A stretch of 64,000 nucleotides of DNA from FEN-1219 sp039933105 (GTDB lineage Bacteria; Pseudomonadota; Gammaproteobacteria; Steroidobacterales; Rariloculaceae). Every line of letters begins with the position of its first letter. Position 1 is the stretch's first letter. Where the stretch lies: assembly GCA_039933105.1 (NCBI GenBank), contig JBDTOT010000014.1, forward strand, positions 1-64,000. The letters run 5' to 3'. The translations under genes were made by a program, and so were the position numbers. Below the pieces are notes generated by a model that was not told the origin of the DNA, ran no database searches, and worked only from the letters and a program-made list of their open reading frames with translations. Below, one piece after another: positions 16,494-25,280 of the stretch.

Positions 16494-17387
16494 TCAGTGC
16501 GCGAGCGCTGAACGTTGCCAACACACGTCGCCCTCGCGGCCCGCGATGGGCGCTAGAGCGATCGGCTCACGCGGCAACGCCGCGGCGCCGAGCAACGCCT
16601 TCAGCGGCACCGGCCGGATCCCGCGCTGCTTGCATGCGACGAGGAATCGGTCGAATAGCGGCGCACACACGCGCCCCTCGACCTCGGCATGCACCGCCAG
16701 CACATTGAGTTGGCCGGGTCGCACTTGTTCGAGCAGCCAGTCGTTATAGTTCTGGTCGTCGATACCGTTGCGACCGATGACCTCGTCGTACGTGGGCAGC
16801 GTCGTCGGAATCTGCGGCGCCAGTGTTCGCTCCCCCGCCGCGGGCGCGAATATGCTGCGGCCGCGACAGTCGCTGTTATAGCGGAAGCCGAACTTCTGCT
16901 TCGCCTCGAGCACGCGCTCGTTGCAGACCCAACCGGCCGCGGCCGAGCAGTCGGGCGCGCGGCCGATGGCTTTCTCGAAGGCCGCCACGCCGAGCGCGAT
17001 CTCATGCTCCAGATCGGCAACTGGCAGTCGCAGCGCCTGCGCTTGCCAGCGATGGTGGTCCCACGCATGCAGCCCCACTTCGTGCCCCGCATCGGCCGCG
17101 GCACGCAGAACGCTACCGAGATTCGCGGCGATCTTGCGACCCGGCCACAGCGTGCCTGCAAGCACGATGTCCCAGCCGTACAGGCTCGCCGCGCGCGACC
17201 GCAGCATTTTTGCGAGGAAGCGCGGCTTCAGCAGCCGCCACAGGTGGCGACCCATGTTGTCGGGGCCCACGCTGAAGAAGAACGTGCCCTTGACGCCATG
17301 CGCCGCCAGAATCTCGAGCAGGCGGGGCACGCCTTCGCGCGTGCCGCGAAATGTATCGACGTCGATCCGCAGACCGAGCTCGACCAT
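16494..17387 (-). CDS. arnD: ArnD, undecaprenyl-phosphate-4-formamido-L-arabinose deformylase
   Basis: A 297-residue polysaccharide-deacetylase (NodB-fold) protein. The ATG at 17387 shares its A with the arnA stop (TGATG), so I prefer it to a TTG one codon earlier. Motif 1 is LRIDVDTFRGTREGVPRLL, motif 2 the metal-binding GLHAWDHHRWQ. GVKGTFFFSVGPDNMGRHLW, LAGTLWPGR and the C-terminal VLAVHAEVEGR also match ArnD. The enzyme removes the formyl group from undecaprenyl-phosphate-Ara4FN at the inner membrane so that the sugar can be flipped. Enteric ArnD is about 296 residues, the same length. Confidence 0.93.
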   Translation of the reverse strand: MVELGLRIDVDTFRGTREGVPRLLEILAAHGVKGTFFFSVGPDNMGRHLWRLLKPRFLAKMLRSRAASLYGWDIVLAGTLWPGRKIAANLGSVLRAAADAGHEVGLHAWDHHRWQAQALRLPVADLEHEIALGVAAFEKAIGRAPDCSAAAGWVCNERVLEAKQKFGFRYNSDCRGRSIFAPAAGERTLAPQIPTTLPTYDEVIGRNGIDDQNYNDWLLEQVRPGQLNVLAVHAEVEGRVCAPLFDRFLVACKQRGIRPVPLKALLGAAALPREPIALAPIAGREGDVCWQRSALAH

Positions 17388-19426
17388 CAAGCGCCCGTAT
17401 CGGCCAGGCGGCGAGTAGCAGGCGTGCCGCTAGAACTTGTATCCACGTCGTTGATGGCCAGGTGGTCGCGCAGGAAGAAATCGAGCGTGCGATCGACCGA
17501 CTCCTCGAGTGTGATCACGGGCTGCCAGCCGAGCACCCGGTTCGCGTTGCGGATGCTCGGACGGCGGTGGGTCACGTCCTGGTAACCGTCGCCGTAGTAC
17601 GCCTTACTCTCGATCTCCTTGATGCCGGCGAGCGGCGGAAAGTGCGAGCGCAACGGGTGACGCTCGAACTTGTCGACCAAGAGCTCGGCGAGATCCTTGA
17701 TGCTGGCTTCGTTGTGCGGGTTGCCGACGTTGAAGATCTTGCCGTCGCACTTGCCGTCTTTGTTCTCGATGATGCGAAACAGGCACTCAATGCCTTCGGT
17801 CACATCCGTGAAGCAGCGCTTCTGACGGCCGCCGTCGATCAGGAGCAACGGCGTGCCCTCGACGAGATTCAGGATCAGCTGCGTGATCGCGCGCGAGCTG
17901 CCGATGCGGGCGGCCTCGAGGGAATCGAGTCGCGGGCCGAGCCAGTTGAACGGCCGGAACAGCGTGAAACGCAATCCCTGCTTGCCGTATGCCCAGATCA
18001 CACGGTCGAGCAACTGCTTCGACGCCGAGTAGATCCAGCGCTGCTTATTGATGGGGCCCAAGATGAGCCTCGACTTGTCCTCGTCGAACTCGGCGTCGTC
18101 GCACATTCCGTAGACCTCGGAGGTCGACGGAAAAATCACGCGCTTGCCGTACTTCACGCAGTGGCGAACGATTCGCAGGTTCTCCTCGAAATCGAGCTCG
18201 AACACGCGCAACGGATTGCGCGTGTACTCGATCGGCGTGGCGATGGCCACGAGCGGCACGATCACGTCGCACTTCTTTATGTGGTACTCGAGCCATTCGC
18301 GGTGGATCGAGATGTCCCCCTCGAGAAAATGGAAATCCTGGTGGGACTCCAGCCGTCGGATAGCGCTGTTGTTCAAGTCCATGCCGTAGACTTCGTAGCC
18401 GCCGGCCGCGAGCAACCGCTCGCTCAAGAAATTACCGATGAACCCGTTGACGCCGAGAATCAGCACGCGCGTTTTGCGCGTACGTTGCGACCGGCGCGAT
18501 GGGCTGCCCGTGAAGTACAGTCCTTTCACGAGATTGAGCTCGGTCGCGAGCTGAGCGCCGGCGCAGTAGACCCCGCGCTCCTGCTGCGCGAAGTTGATGC
18601 GCAGCGTGCCCTTCCCGCACGCGACTTCCAGCGGCGAAGCGTTCACGATCGTCCCCGGCCGCACGTCCGCGACCGTACGTGGCAACGCGTCCGCACTCCA
18701 CACGAACACTTTCGCCGAGCGCGCATGCGTGAACGCGCCGGGGTACGGCTTCGTCACGGCGCGCACCAGATTCGCAATGTCGGCGGCCGGTTGCTGCCAG
18801 TCGATCTCGCCGTCCTTCGGCTGACGCCGACCGAAATACGTGGCGGCGGCTTCGTCTTGCGGTGTACGCGGCGCGGTGCGCCGCAGGATCTGCGGCAAGC
18901 ACTCGTCGAGCATCGGCCGCGCGGCGGCGGCGAGCTTGCGATTCAGCGCGGCCGCGTCGTCGGTCAGCGCGATCACAACGCGATGCTGGCACACGATGTC
19001 GCCGGCGTCCGGCTTCTGCGTCATGTGGTGCAGCGTGACGCCCGTCTGCGTCTCGCCGTGCAGGATGGCCCAGTTGGCCGGCGCGCAGCCGCGGTACTTT
19101 GGAAGTAACGAGCCGTGCAGGTTGAAGCTGCCGACACTCGGAATCGCGAGCAGGTCCGCGGACAGCAACTTGCGGTAGTAGAACGAGAACAGCACGTCCG
19201 GTTGCAGCTCACGAATGCGCGCAAGCCACAGCGGGTGGTTCACGTCCTCCGGCGCGAAGACCGGCAGGCCCTTGCGCGCCGCGAGCTCCGCCACCGAGCG
19301 GAACCACACGTTCTCGTTGCCGTCGTCGGCGTGCGTGACTACGCCGACGATCTCGTAGCCGTGCGCGAGCAGCGCCTCGATGCCGACGCAACCCATTTCG
19401 TGATAAGCAAAGACGATCGCACGCAT
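17387..19426 (-). CDS. arnA: ArnA, bifunctional UDP-Ara4N formyltransferase / UDP-glucuronate decarboxylase
   Basis: A 679-residue cytoplasmic enzyme. The Met at 19426 is preceded by GGAGACAGGA and opens MRAIVFAYHEMGCVGIEALL, the usual ArnA N-terminus; the open frame upstream adds residues inside the previous gene. Residues 1-300 are the formyltransferase domain, with catalytic Asn and His in SFNLHGSLLPKYRG and Asp in QKPDAGDIV. Residues 310-660 are the dehydrogenase domain, with the NAD motif GVNGFIGNFL, STSEVYG, the catalytic YSASK and RQKRCFTDV. The enzyme oxidatively decarboxylates UDP-glucuronate and formylates UDP-Ara4N. E. coli ArnA has 660 residues. About 20 extra residues (ending RLADTGA) sit at the C-terminus. 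Confidence 0.96.
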   Translation of the reverse strand: MRAIVFAYHEMGCVGIEALLAHGYEIVGVVTHADDGNENVWFRSVAELAARKGLPVFAPEDVNHPLWLARIRELQPDVLFSFYYRKLLSADLLAIPSVGSFNLHGSLLPKYRGCAPANWAILHGETQTGVTLHHMTQKPDAGDIVCQHRVVIALTDDAAALNRKLAAAARPMLDECLPQILRRTAPRTPQDEAAATYFGRRQPKDGEIDWQQPAADIANLVRAVTKPYPGAFTHARSAKVFVWSADALPRTVADVRPGTIVNASPLEVACGKGTLRINFAQQERGVYCAGAQLATELNLVKGLYFTGSPSRRSQRTRKTRVLILGVNGFIGNFLSERLLAAGGYEVYGMDLNNSAIRRLESHQDFHFLEGDISIHREWLEYHIKKCDVIVPLVAIATPIEYTRNPLRVFELDFEENLRIVRHCVKYGKRVIFPSTSEVYGMCDDAEFDEDKSRLILGPINKQRWIYSASKQLLDRVIWAYGKQGLRFTLFRPFNWLGPRLDSLEAARIGSSRAITQLILNLVEGTPLLLIDGGRQKRCFTDVTEGIECLFRIIENKDGKCDGKIFNVGNPHNEASIKDLAELLVDKFERHPLRSHFPPLAGIKEIESKAYYGDGYQDVTHRRPSIRNANRVLGWQPVITLEESVDRTLDFFLRDHLAINDVDTSSSGTPATRRLADTGA

Positions 19427-19439
19427 TCCTGTCTCCATC

Positions 19440-21110
19440 CTACTCAGAGGTAGCCGCTGCCGACATTTGCGACAGCGGCACGATACCATTCAAAGACGCG
19501 GCGGCCGGCGAATCGGCCGCCCGGCACCAAAACGCCATGTAGCGTTCTGGACCAAATGTTCTTGCTCCCTTGCGTTCGTACGGCGGCGGCAGCTCGGGAG
19601 CCGTGCGCCCTGCCTCGTTGTTCTGCACGAGCACGCACTCCGGTTGGCGTATCGGCAGGTCTGCCACGGTCGTATTCACCACGCGGCGCCCGGTCACGAA
19701 CGGGACGATGCCGTTGATGCTCTCGTCGACGTCGCCGATCAGCGAGACAGGCTCGCCCGGCGCCATGCTGCGGTCCAAGTCGCGCAGGAACGCCGTCATG
19801 TTGCGTTCCGGCGCAGCGAGGTGCACGACCAGCACCACGAGGCCCGCGACGCTGGCCACCGCGAGCACGCCGAGCGCACCGAGCGATGCCGCTTCACGGC
19901 CTCGATACGCGAGCACCATCAAAGCGCCGGCCACGGCGCCGACGCCGACCAGCGCCGCGATTGCGACTGGGTTCGCGGAGTGCAGATAGCGCAGCGCGAA
20001 TACCGTGGGGCCGATGGCGAGCGCGATGACGAACAACACTTGCACCCACCAGGCCGCGCTGCGTCCGACGACGGCGGCTCGCGATTCCCACCAGTCGACG
20101 GCTTCGGTAGCCAGCAGCAAAAACAACGGCGGCAACATCGGCAGCAAATACAGCGCGCGTTTCGTGGACGCCGCACTCAGCAACAGGACCATGCCGAGCG
20201 ATAGCGCCGCCAAGTACAGCCGCGGCTCGTACCAAGCGCTGCGGCGTAGCGAGCTCGATCCGAAACGCCAGCGGCTCGGCCGCAGCACCAGCACGAACGG
20301 CAGCCACCACGGAAACAACGCGATCGGCAGCGCGGAGAGATAGTAATAGAACGGTTGGTCGTGGCCCGTGTACGTGGGGTGAATGAACCGTTGCACGTGA
20401 TTGACCCAGAGCCACTCGCGAACAGCCGCCGCGCCCGCGTCCACGTAGATCAGCCCCGCGATCACGCCGGTCATGAGCACGAGAACGGTAACGCCGAGAA
20501 ACGGCCGCACACGCCACATGGGCTCGAGGCTGCGGCGGGCAGCGGCGTACATGAGCACCCCGCTCGCGATCAGCACGGGGCCGATCAACCCCTTGGTCCA
20601 CAGCGCGAGCGTCAGGGCACCGTAGAACGCGAACACCTTCGAGGCGTGGCCGCGTCCCCGCACGAGCTCGGAGCCCGCCCACGCCGCCAGCGTCGTGAAC
20701 AGCATCAGCAGCGGATCAATGACGATCCAATGCGTCGAGATCATGAACTGCACGCTGGTCGCAAGCCCAATCGCCGCGACGAGACCCACGGCCGGCGAGA
20801 ACTCGCGCCGACCCCACAGGAATACGAGCAGCAGCGTCAGGAATGCCGCCGTGGCGCTGACTGCGCGCGCCCCGGCCGCGGATTGGCCGCCGGTGAGTGC
20901 GAATACGCCGGCCACGGTCCAGTAGTACAGCGGCGGTTTCTCGATGAACGCGGTGTCGTTCAACGACGGCACCACAGCAGGAGCCAACCACATCTCGCGG
21001 CTGATCTCCGCTTCGCGCGGCTCATCGGGCGTCCAAGGCTCGCGCCCCACACCGAGGAAGGAGACGATCAGAAGCAGGCCTAGCACGAGCGCGGTAGCGC
21101 GCGTGCTCAT
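19440..21110 (-). CDS. ArnT-like membrane glycosyltransferase (GT39/GT83) inside the arn operon
   Basis: A 556-residue polytopic protein of the ArnT/PMT superfamily. The Met at 21110 overlaps the arnC stop as ATGA. The first periplasmic loop has the acidic motif REPWTPDEPREAEISREMW and FIEKPPLYYWTVAG, and WLWVNHVQRFIHPTYTGHDQ is the equivalent of the ArnT VEHVQRF block, but without the DDAQH residues of true ArnT. A large C-terminal periplasmic domain ends near residue 540. It is not found at this place in the enteric arnBCADTEF order. It likely transfers a sugar from a polyprenyl phosphate donor to lipid A or another envelope acceptor; donor and acceptor are unknown. The next gene, arnA, begins 13 bases downstream. 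Confidence 0.82.
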   Translation of the reverse strand: MSTRATALVLGLLLIVSFLGVGREPWTPDEPREAEISREMWLAPAVVPSLNDTAFIEKPPLYYWTVAGVFALTGGQSAAGARAVSATAAFLTLLLVFLWGRREFSPAVGLVAAIGLATSVQFMISTHWIVIDPLLMLFTTLAAWAGSELVRGRGHASKVFAFYGALTLALWTKGLIGPVLIASGVLMYAAARRSLEPMWRVRPFLGVTVLVLMTGVIAGLIYVDAGAAAVREWLWVNHVQRFIHPTYTGHDQPFYYYLSALPIALFPWWLPFVLVLRPSRWRFGSSSLRRSAWYEPRLYLAALSLGMVLLLSAASTKRALYLLPMLPPLFLLLATEAVDWWESRAAVVGRSAAWWVQVLFVIALAIGPTVFALRYLHSANPVAIAALVGVGAVAGALMVLAYRGREAASLGALGVLAVASVAGLVVLVVHLAAPERNMTAFLRDLDRSMAPGEPVSLIGDVDESINGIVPFVTGRRVVNTTVADLPIRQPECVLVQNNEAGRTAPELPPPYERKGARTFGPERYMAFWCRAADSPAAASLNGIVPLSQMSAAATSE

Positions 21111-22123
21111 GCCGAAGCGCTCCGCGTACCTGTGCGCACGGACACGCGGCTCGGATCTACCGCAAGTGAAGACGCGTCCGCGTCCGCTCGGGAGCCGACG
21201 CGCGCGCCGACGATATAGCGCGGCCGTGCCTGCACGTCCCGCGAGATACGGCCGATGTACTCGCCGAGGAGGCCCATGCCGATCAGCTGCACGCCAAGGA
21301 ACACGAACAGCACGGCGAAGATCGTGAACACGCCCTGCGCCGCCCAATCGGGCCCGTAGTAGAGCCGCAGCACGAGCAGCAGCACGCCGAACGCGAGCCC
21401 CGCGACCGCGAGCGCTACGCCGATCATGCTCATGAGCCGAAGCGGCGCCGTCGTGGCGCTGACCAAGAGATCGAAGTACAGATTCAGCAGCTTCAACACG
21501 CTGTATTTCGACTCGCCGGCCTGGCGTTCGGCGTGCTCCACTACGATCTCTCGCACGTTGCCAGCGAAGCTATTCGCGAGCGCCGGCACGTAAGCGCTGC
21601 GATCGCCGCACGCGAGCACTGCGTCGACGATGTCGCGGCGATAAGCGCGCAACATGCAGCCGTAGTCGCCCACATCCACGCGCGTAATACGCAGCATGAG
21701 ATTGTTCATGGTCCGCGAAGCGACGCGACGGAACAGCGTGTCCTTGCGGCGGCTGCGCACGCCACTCACGACGTCGGCGCCCGCCTCGATGCCTGCGAGC
21801 AGCTTCGGGATCTCCTCCGGCGGATTCTGCAGATCCGCGTCCAGCGTGACGACGACATCGCCCCGCGCCTCGGCGAGCCCCGCGAGCACCGCGGCGTGCT
21901 GGCCATAGTTGCGGTTCAGCAGCACGCCGACGATCTCGGGCTCACGCGCCGCCATCGCTTCGATGATCTTGGCCGAATCGTCGCCACTGCCGTCGTTCAC
22001 GAGCACGACTTCGAATGCGTACGGCAGCTGCCGCCCCACGGCGAGACACCGGCGTACGAGCTCCGGCAGATTGTCCTGCTCGTTGTAGACCGGAATGACG
22101 AGCGACACGAGGTTCGGCGTCAT
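21107..22123 (-). CDS. arnC: ArnC, undecaprenyl-phosphate 4-deoxy-4-formamido-L-arabinose transferase
   Basis: A 338-residue GT2 protein with two C-terminal membrane helices. The Met at 22123 overlaps the arnB stop (ATGA). Diagnostic segments close to E. coli ArnC are VSLVIPVYNEQDNLPELVRR, LLNRNYGQHAAVLAG, the DxD-type LDADLQNPPEEIP, GDYGCMLRAYRRDIVDA, HAERQAGESKYS, and the C-terminal GMGLLGEYIGRI. It transfers Ara4FN from UDP to undecaprenyl phosphate on the cytoplasmic side of the inner membrane. About 20 extra residues at the C-terminus are low in complexity. The stop overlaps the start of the inserted ArnT-like gene. Confidence 0.95.
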   Translation of the reverse strand: MTPNLVSLVIPVYNEQDNLPELVRRCLAVGRQLPYAFEVVLVNDGSGDDSAKIIEAMAAREPEIVGVLLNRNYGQHAAVLAGLAEARGDVVVTLDADLQNPPEEIPKLLAGIEAGADVVSGVRSRRKDTLFRRVASRTMNNLMLRITRVDVGDYGCMLRAYRRDIVDAVLACGDRSAYVPALANSFAGNVREIVVEHAERQAGESKYSVLKLLNLYFDLLVSATTAPLRLMSMIGVALAVAGLAFGVLLLVLRLYYGPDWAAQGVFTIFAVLFVFLGVQLIGMGLLGEYIGRISRDVQARPRYIVGARVGSRADADASSLAVDPSRVSVRTGTRSASA

Positions 22124-23301
22124 GCCCGACTCTCCCGGAGCACGGCACGAATCGCGTCGACGACGCGATCGACATCGTCGATGGGCATATCGGGAAACAG
22201 CGGCAGCGAGCACACGCGGTCCGAGTTCCATTCCGTATTCGGCAACGGCGTGCGCGGCGGGTGATGCTCGCGGTAGTACTTGTGCGTGTGCGCGGCACGG
22301 AAGTGCAGACCGCTGCCAATGCCGCGGCCTTTGAGGCGTTCCATGAACTCGTCGCGCGTAAGCCCGGCGGCGGCGGGATCGACGCGCACGATGTACAGGT
22401 GCCACGCATGCGTCTGCGGGTACGTCGGCAACCCGAGTGGCAGCACGCCTTTCACGCCCGCAAGCAGCGTGGTGTAACGCGTTGCGAGCGCGGCGCGTTT
22501 GCGATTCATTTCGGCGAGACGCGCGAGCTGGCTCAACCCGAGCACGGCGTTCATGTCAGGTAGGTTGTATTTGAAGCCGGGCTCGATGACCTCGGCTTGC
22601 GGCGCGCGGCCCTGCGTGTCGCGCTGGAACGCGTCCGCGCCCAAACCGTGGAAGCGCAGCCGACGAAGCCGGCCCGCGAGTTCGGCGTCGTCGGTCGTCA
22701 CAAGCCCGCCTTCGCCGGTCGTGAGGTTCTTGATCGGGTGGAACGAGTAGATGGCGGTGCCGCCCTTCCCGGTTGGCTGCCCGCGGTATTCCGTGCCGGC
22801 CGCGTGCGCAGCGTCTTCGACGAGCGGAATGCGCTTTGCGGCAGCAAGCTCGCGCAATGGCTGAAGGTCGAGGGAGGCGCCCGCGTAGTGCACTGGCACG
22901 ATCAGCTTCGTGCGCGGCGTGATGGCCGCCGCGACGCGATCGGCCGTTGTCATCAGCGTGTCGCGATCGATGTCGACGAAGACGGGCGTAGCGCCGGCGA
23001 GCGCGATCAAGTTGACGGTAGACACCCAGGTCATGGAGGGCGTCACGACCTCGTCGCCCGGGCCGATGCCGAGCGCCCGTAGCAGCAGGTGCATGCCGGC
23101 GGTGGCCGACGTCAACGCCACCGCGTGCTGAGTGCCGATCGCCGCCGCGAACTGGCGTTCGAGCTCAGCCGACTGTGCGCCGGTGGTGATCCACCCCGAC
23201 TGCAGTACGTTCGTAACAGCGGCGATGTCCTCGGCCGTGATCGACGGGCGCGAGAAAGGCAAGAACGGCAGCGGGGCCGTGCTCGGAGCAGATGAAGACA
23301 T
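22120..23301 (-). CDS. arnB: ArnB, UDP-4-amino-4-deoxy-L-arabinose aminotransferase
   Basis: A 393-residue PLP enzyme of the DegT/DnrJ/EryC1 family, first gene of the arn operon. Family blocks: LPFSRPSITAEDI at the start, SGWITTGAQSAELE, SATAGMHLLLRALG for the phosphate cup, VEDAAHAAGTEYRG with the ring-stacking and Asp residues, and the PLP lysine in YSFHPIKNLTTGEGG. The C-terminal GLHFRAAHTHKYYRE and SLPLFPDM blocks match ArnB well. It makes UDP-L-Ara4N from the keto sugar formed by ArnA, with glutamate as the usual amino donor. Length is close to the 379-385 residues of enteric ArnB. The 123 bases upstream must hold the operon promoter unless transcription comes from the GtrB gene further up. 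Confidence 0.95.
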   Translation of the reverse strand: MSSSAPSTAPLPFLPFSRPSITAEDIAAVTNVLQSGWITTGAQSAELERQFAAAIGTQHAVALTSATAGMHLLLRALGIGPGDEVVTPSMTWVSTVNLIALAGATPVFVDIDRDTLMTTADRVAAAITPRTKLIVPVHYAGASLDLQPLRELAAAKRIPLVEDAAHAAGTEYRGQPTGKGGTAIYSFHPIKNLTTGEGGLVTTDDAELAGRLRRLRFHGLGADAFQRDTQGRAPQAEVIEPGFKYNLPDMNAVLGLSQLARLAEMNRKRAALATRYTTLLAGVKGVLPLGLPTYPQTHAWHLYIVRVDPAAAGLTRDEFMERLKGRGIGSGLHFRAAHTHKYYREHHPPRTPLPNTEWNSDRVCSLPLFPDMPIDDVDRVVDAIRAVLRESRA

Positions 23302-23424
23302 GACCAGTGTGGCTCGTTCGGGTCTTAAGGCCGGCGGGGAAAGCCTTGTCCGGGCTCGACATTCAGCACGGCAGTTTGGGCGAAAGTCCCATGGGCCGCA
23401 ATAGAACGGGCTGTCGACTTTCGG

Positions 23425-23838
23425 CTACGAACGATGCGCAAATGCCCAGTAACGACCGGCGACCCACGTGAGGCCGGCGACGCCGCACAGCACTATGAAG
23501 AGCGCCACTCGGTAGTCGAGTGCCGTCGCACGCAGCAAGACGGCGTAAGCAATCTCATTCAACACGAAACCGCTGACCGCGACGGCGACGAAGCGCCGAA
23601 GTGCCGGCGCGACGGGCCGGCCCTCGGCCGGGAACGACCAACGGCCGTGGCCCACGAAGCTCACCGCGAACGCCGCCAAAAATCCAAACACGTTGGCGAG
23701 CAGCGGAGCGACACCGAGCGGCACCGTGACCATCACAATCGCGAAATGCACGAGAAACGCCGTAGCGCCCACAGCGCCGAACGCGATGACTTCGCGCATG
23801 CGCACCGGCTTGGTTGCAGCGTTGCGAGCTAAGCTCAT
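23425..23838 (-). CDS. GtrA family membrane protein
   Basis: A 137-residue protein with four membrane helices, the size and layout of GtrA. The Met at 23838 overlaps the upstream stop (ATGA). Recognisable segments are FGAVGATAFLVHFAIVMV, NVFGFLAAFAVSFVGHGRW and WVAGRYWAFAH at the C-terminus, the family's typical ending. GtrA proteins are thought to flip undecaprenyl-phosphate-linked sugars. Here the gene follows a GT2 and an ArnT-like transferase, the expected three-part glycosylation set. Confidence 0.88.
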   Translation of the reverse strand: MSLARNAATKPVRMREVIAFGAVGATAFLVHFAIVMVTVPLGVAPLLANVFGFLAAFAVSFVGHGRWSFPAEGRPVAPALRRFVAVAVSGFVLNEIAYAVLLRATALDYRVALFIVLCGVAGLTWVAGRYWAFAHRS

Positions 23839-25274
23839 TGCGGAGCCGCCGCGTTCGCCGAGTAATCGGGCGCCAGCAACAGCATCGAATCGACCGCTCC
23901 GACACGGATCAGGCGCTGCGAGATGTCCGCCGGCAGTGAGCCCATCCGCAGCTCGGGCACGACCAACGTGAATTCGTGGCGCGCGGCAAGCTCGCGTGCA
24001 AGCGGCGCCGCATCTTCGATGACGCGAACTCGCCCCTGCCCGTAGTAGTCGGCCGAGAAGAACCGCGTCTGCCAGTAGTACACCGGCGCTCTCGCGTTCG
24101 GCGCTCGTTCGGTCACTGTGCGCACAACCGCCCGTTGCGAATGGTCTTCGATGTAGGCGCCGGCGGCCCACGCGGCCGCAGTGACGACGACGACCATCGC
24201 GAACGCGGCGGCGGCCAACCGCGGCAACGCGCGCGCATCGTCGTTACTGACCAACACCGCAAGCACGAGCGCCGCGGGCGGCAGCGCTGGCAGCGCGTAC
24301 GGAAAGATGATGTTGCCGGCGAACGTGAACAGCAGCAGCGGCACGAGCGCACTGATGAACCAAAACCCCACGAGCTCGCGGTGCGCTCGCCATCGCTCGC
24401 GCACGCGCGCTCGCGCGCTGACCAACCACGGGATCGCGATGAGGCTCCACGGCAAAGCGCCAAGCAGGAAGAACAGCCAGATGCCGCCGCGAGGCACGTT
24501 GTGCGCGCGACCATACATGTCGCCCGTCCAGCCGGGAACGAGGAAGCGCTGGATGTGCTCGCCGACGATGAAGTAGTTCAGAAACCCGGGATTGCGCAGC
24601 TCGGCAGCGATGTACCAAGGCGCCGCGATCGCGATTGCGAGCAAGCCGCCCTTGAGCCACGCGAACCGCCGCCACACCTCTCCCACGTGCCGGAATGCGA
24701 GCGCCCAAAATACGATCGGCCCGAGCGCCAGCACTACCGCGAGCGGCCCTTTGATCAATAAGCCGAGGCCGAGAGCGACATACAGCACGAGCTCGGCGCG
24801 ACCGCTGCCGCCGCGATAGCGTTCCCAGAACGCGCCCAGAGCTACGCTCACCGCGATCGTCAGCAGCATGTCGGTCATGACGGCCGCCGCTGCGACGAAG
24901 AACAGCAACGATGTCGCCATCACGAGCATCGCCATGAGCGCGGCCACGCGGCCTATCCATCGGCGCACGCACACGTAGAAGGCAGCCGCGAACCCCACGC
25001 TGGCGACCAGAATCAGGATTCTCGGCGCGAGCTCGCTGGGGCCGAAGAGAGCGATGCCCGCCGCGGAGAACCAGAACGCGAGCGGTGGCTTCGCTAAGTA
25101 AGGCACGCCGTAGTCGTGCATGGGCACGAGCCAGTCACGGCTCTCGACCATCTTGCGCGCCATCTCGCCGTACCGCGCCTCGGTCGTGTCCATGAGCGGC
25201 ACGAGGGCGGCGAGCAAGAGGCGCGACAGCGCAGCGGCGCCGAGCGCGATCCAGACGGAGCGAAGACGCGGCAC
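23835..25274 (-). CDS. ArnT/PMT-like membrane glycosyltransferase
   Basis: A 479-residue polytopic membrane protein. The start is a GTG at 25274, six bases after the upstream stop. The first loop has the acidic motif MDTTEARYGEMARKMVESRD and YLAKPPLAFWFSAAG, and a later FIVGEHIQRFLVPGWTGDMY corresponds to the ArnT VEHVQRF block. It differs from both other ArnT-like proteins in this window. In the three-component scheme it would transfer the sugar supplied by the neighbouring GtrB-like protein and flipped by GtrA. Acceptor unknown (lipid A, O-antigen or another envelope glycan). Confidence 0.82.
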   Translation of the reverse strand: MPRLRSVWIALGAAALSRLLLAALVPLMDTTEARYGEMARKMVESRDWLVPMHDYGVPYLAKPPLAFWFSAAGIALFGPSELAPRILILVASVGFAAAFYVCVRRWIGRVAALMAMLVMATSLLFFVAAAAVMTDMLLTIAVSVALGAFWERYRGGSGRAELVLYVALGLGLLIKGPLAVVLALGPIVFWALAFRHVGEVWRRFAWLKGGLLAIAIAAPWYIAAELRNPGFLNYFIVGEHIQRFLVPGWTGDMYGRAHNVPRGGIWLFFLLGALPWSLIAIPWLVSARARVRERWRAHRELVGFWFISALVPLLLFTFAGNIIFPYALPALPPAALVLAVLVSNDDARALPRLAAAAFAMVVVVTAAAWAAGAYIEDHSQRAVVRTVTERAPNARAPVYYWQTRFFSADYYGQGRVRVIEDAAPLARELAARHEFTLVVPELRMGSLPADISQRLIRVGAVDSMLLLAPDYSANAAAPQ

Positions 25275-25280
25275 GCTAGT

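Noticed and set aside
23324..23329. CTTAAG 22 bases before the arnB start, resembling a PmrA half-site.
   Set aside because: Only one half-site is present; the second expected after five bases is missing on both strands, and it lies too close to the start codon for an activator.
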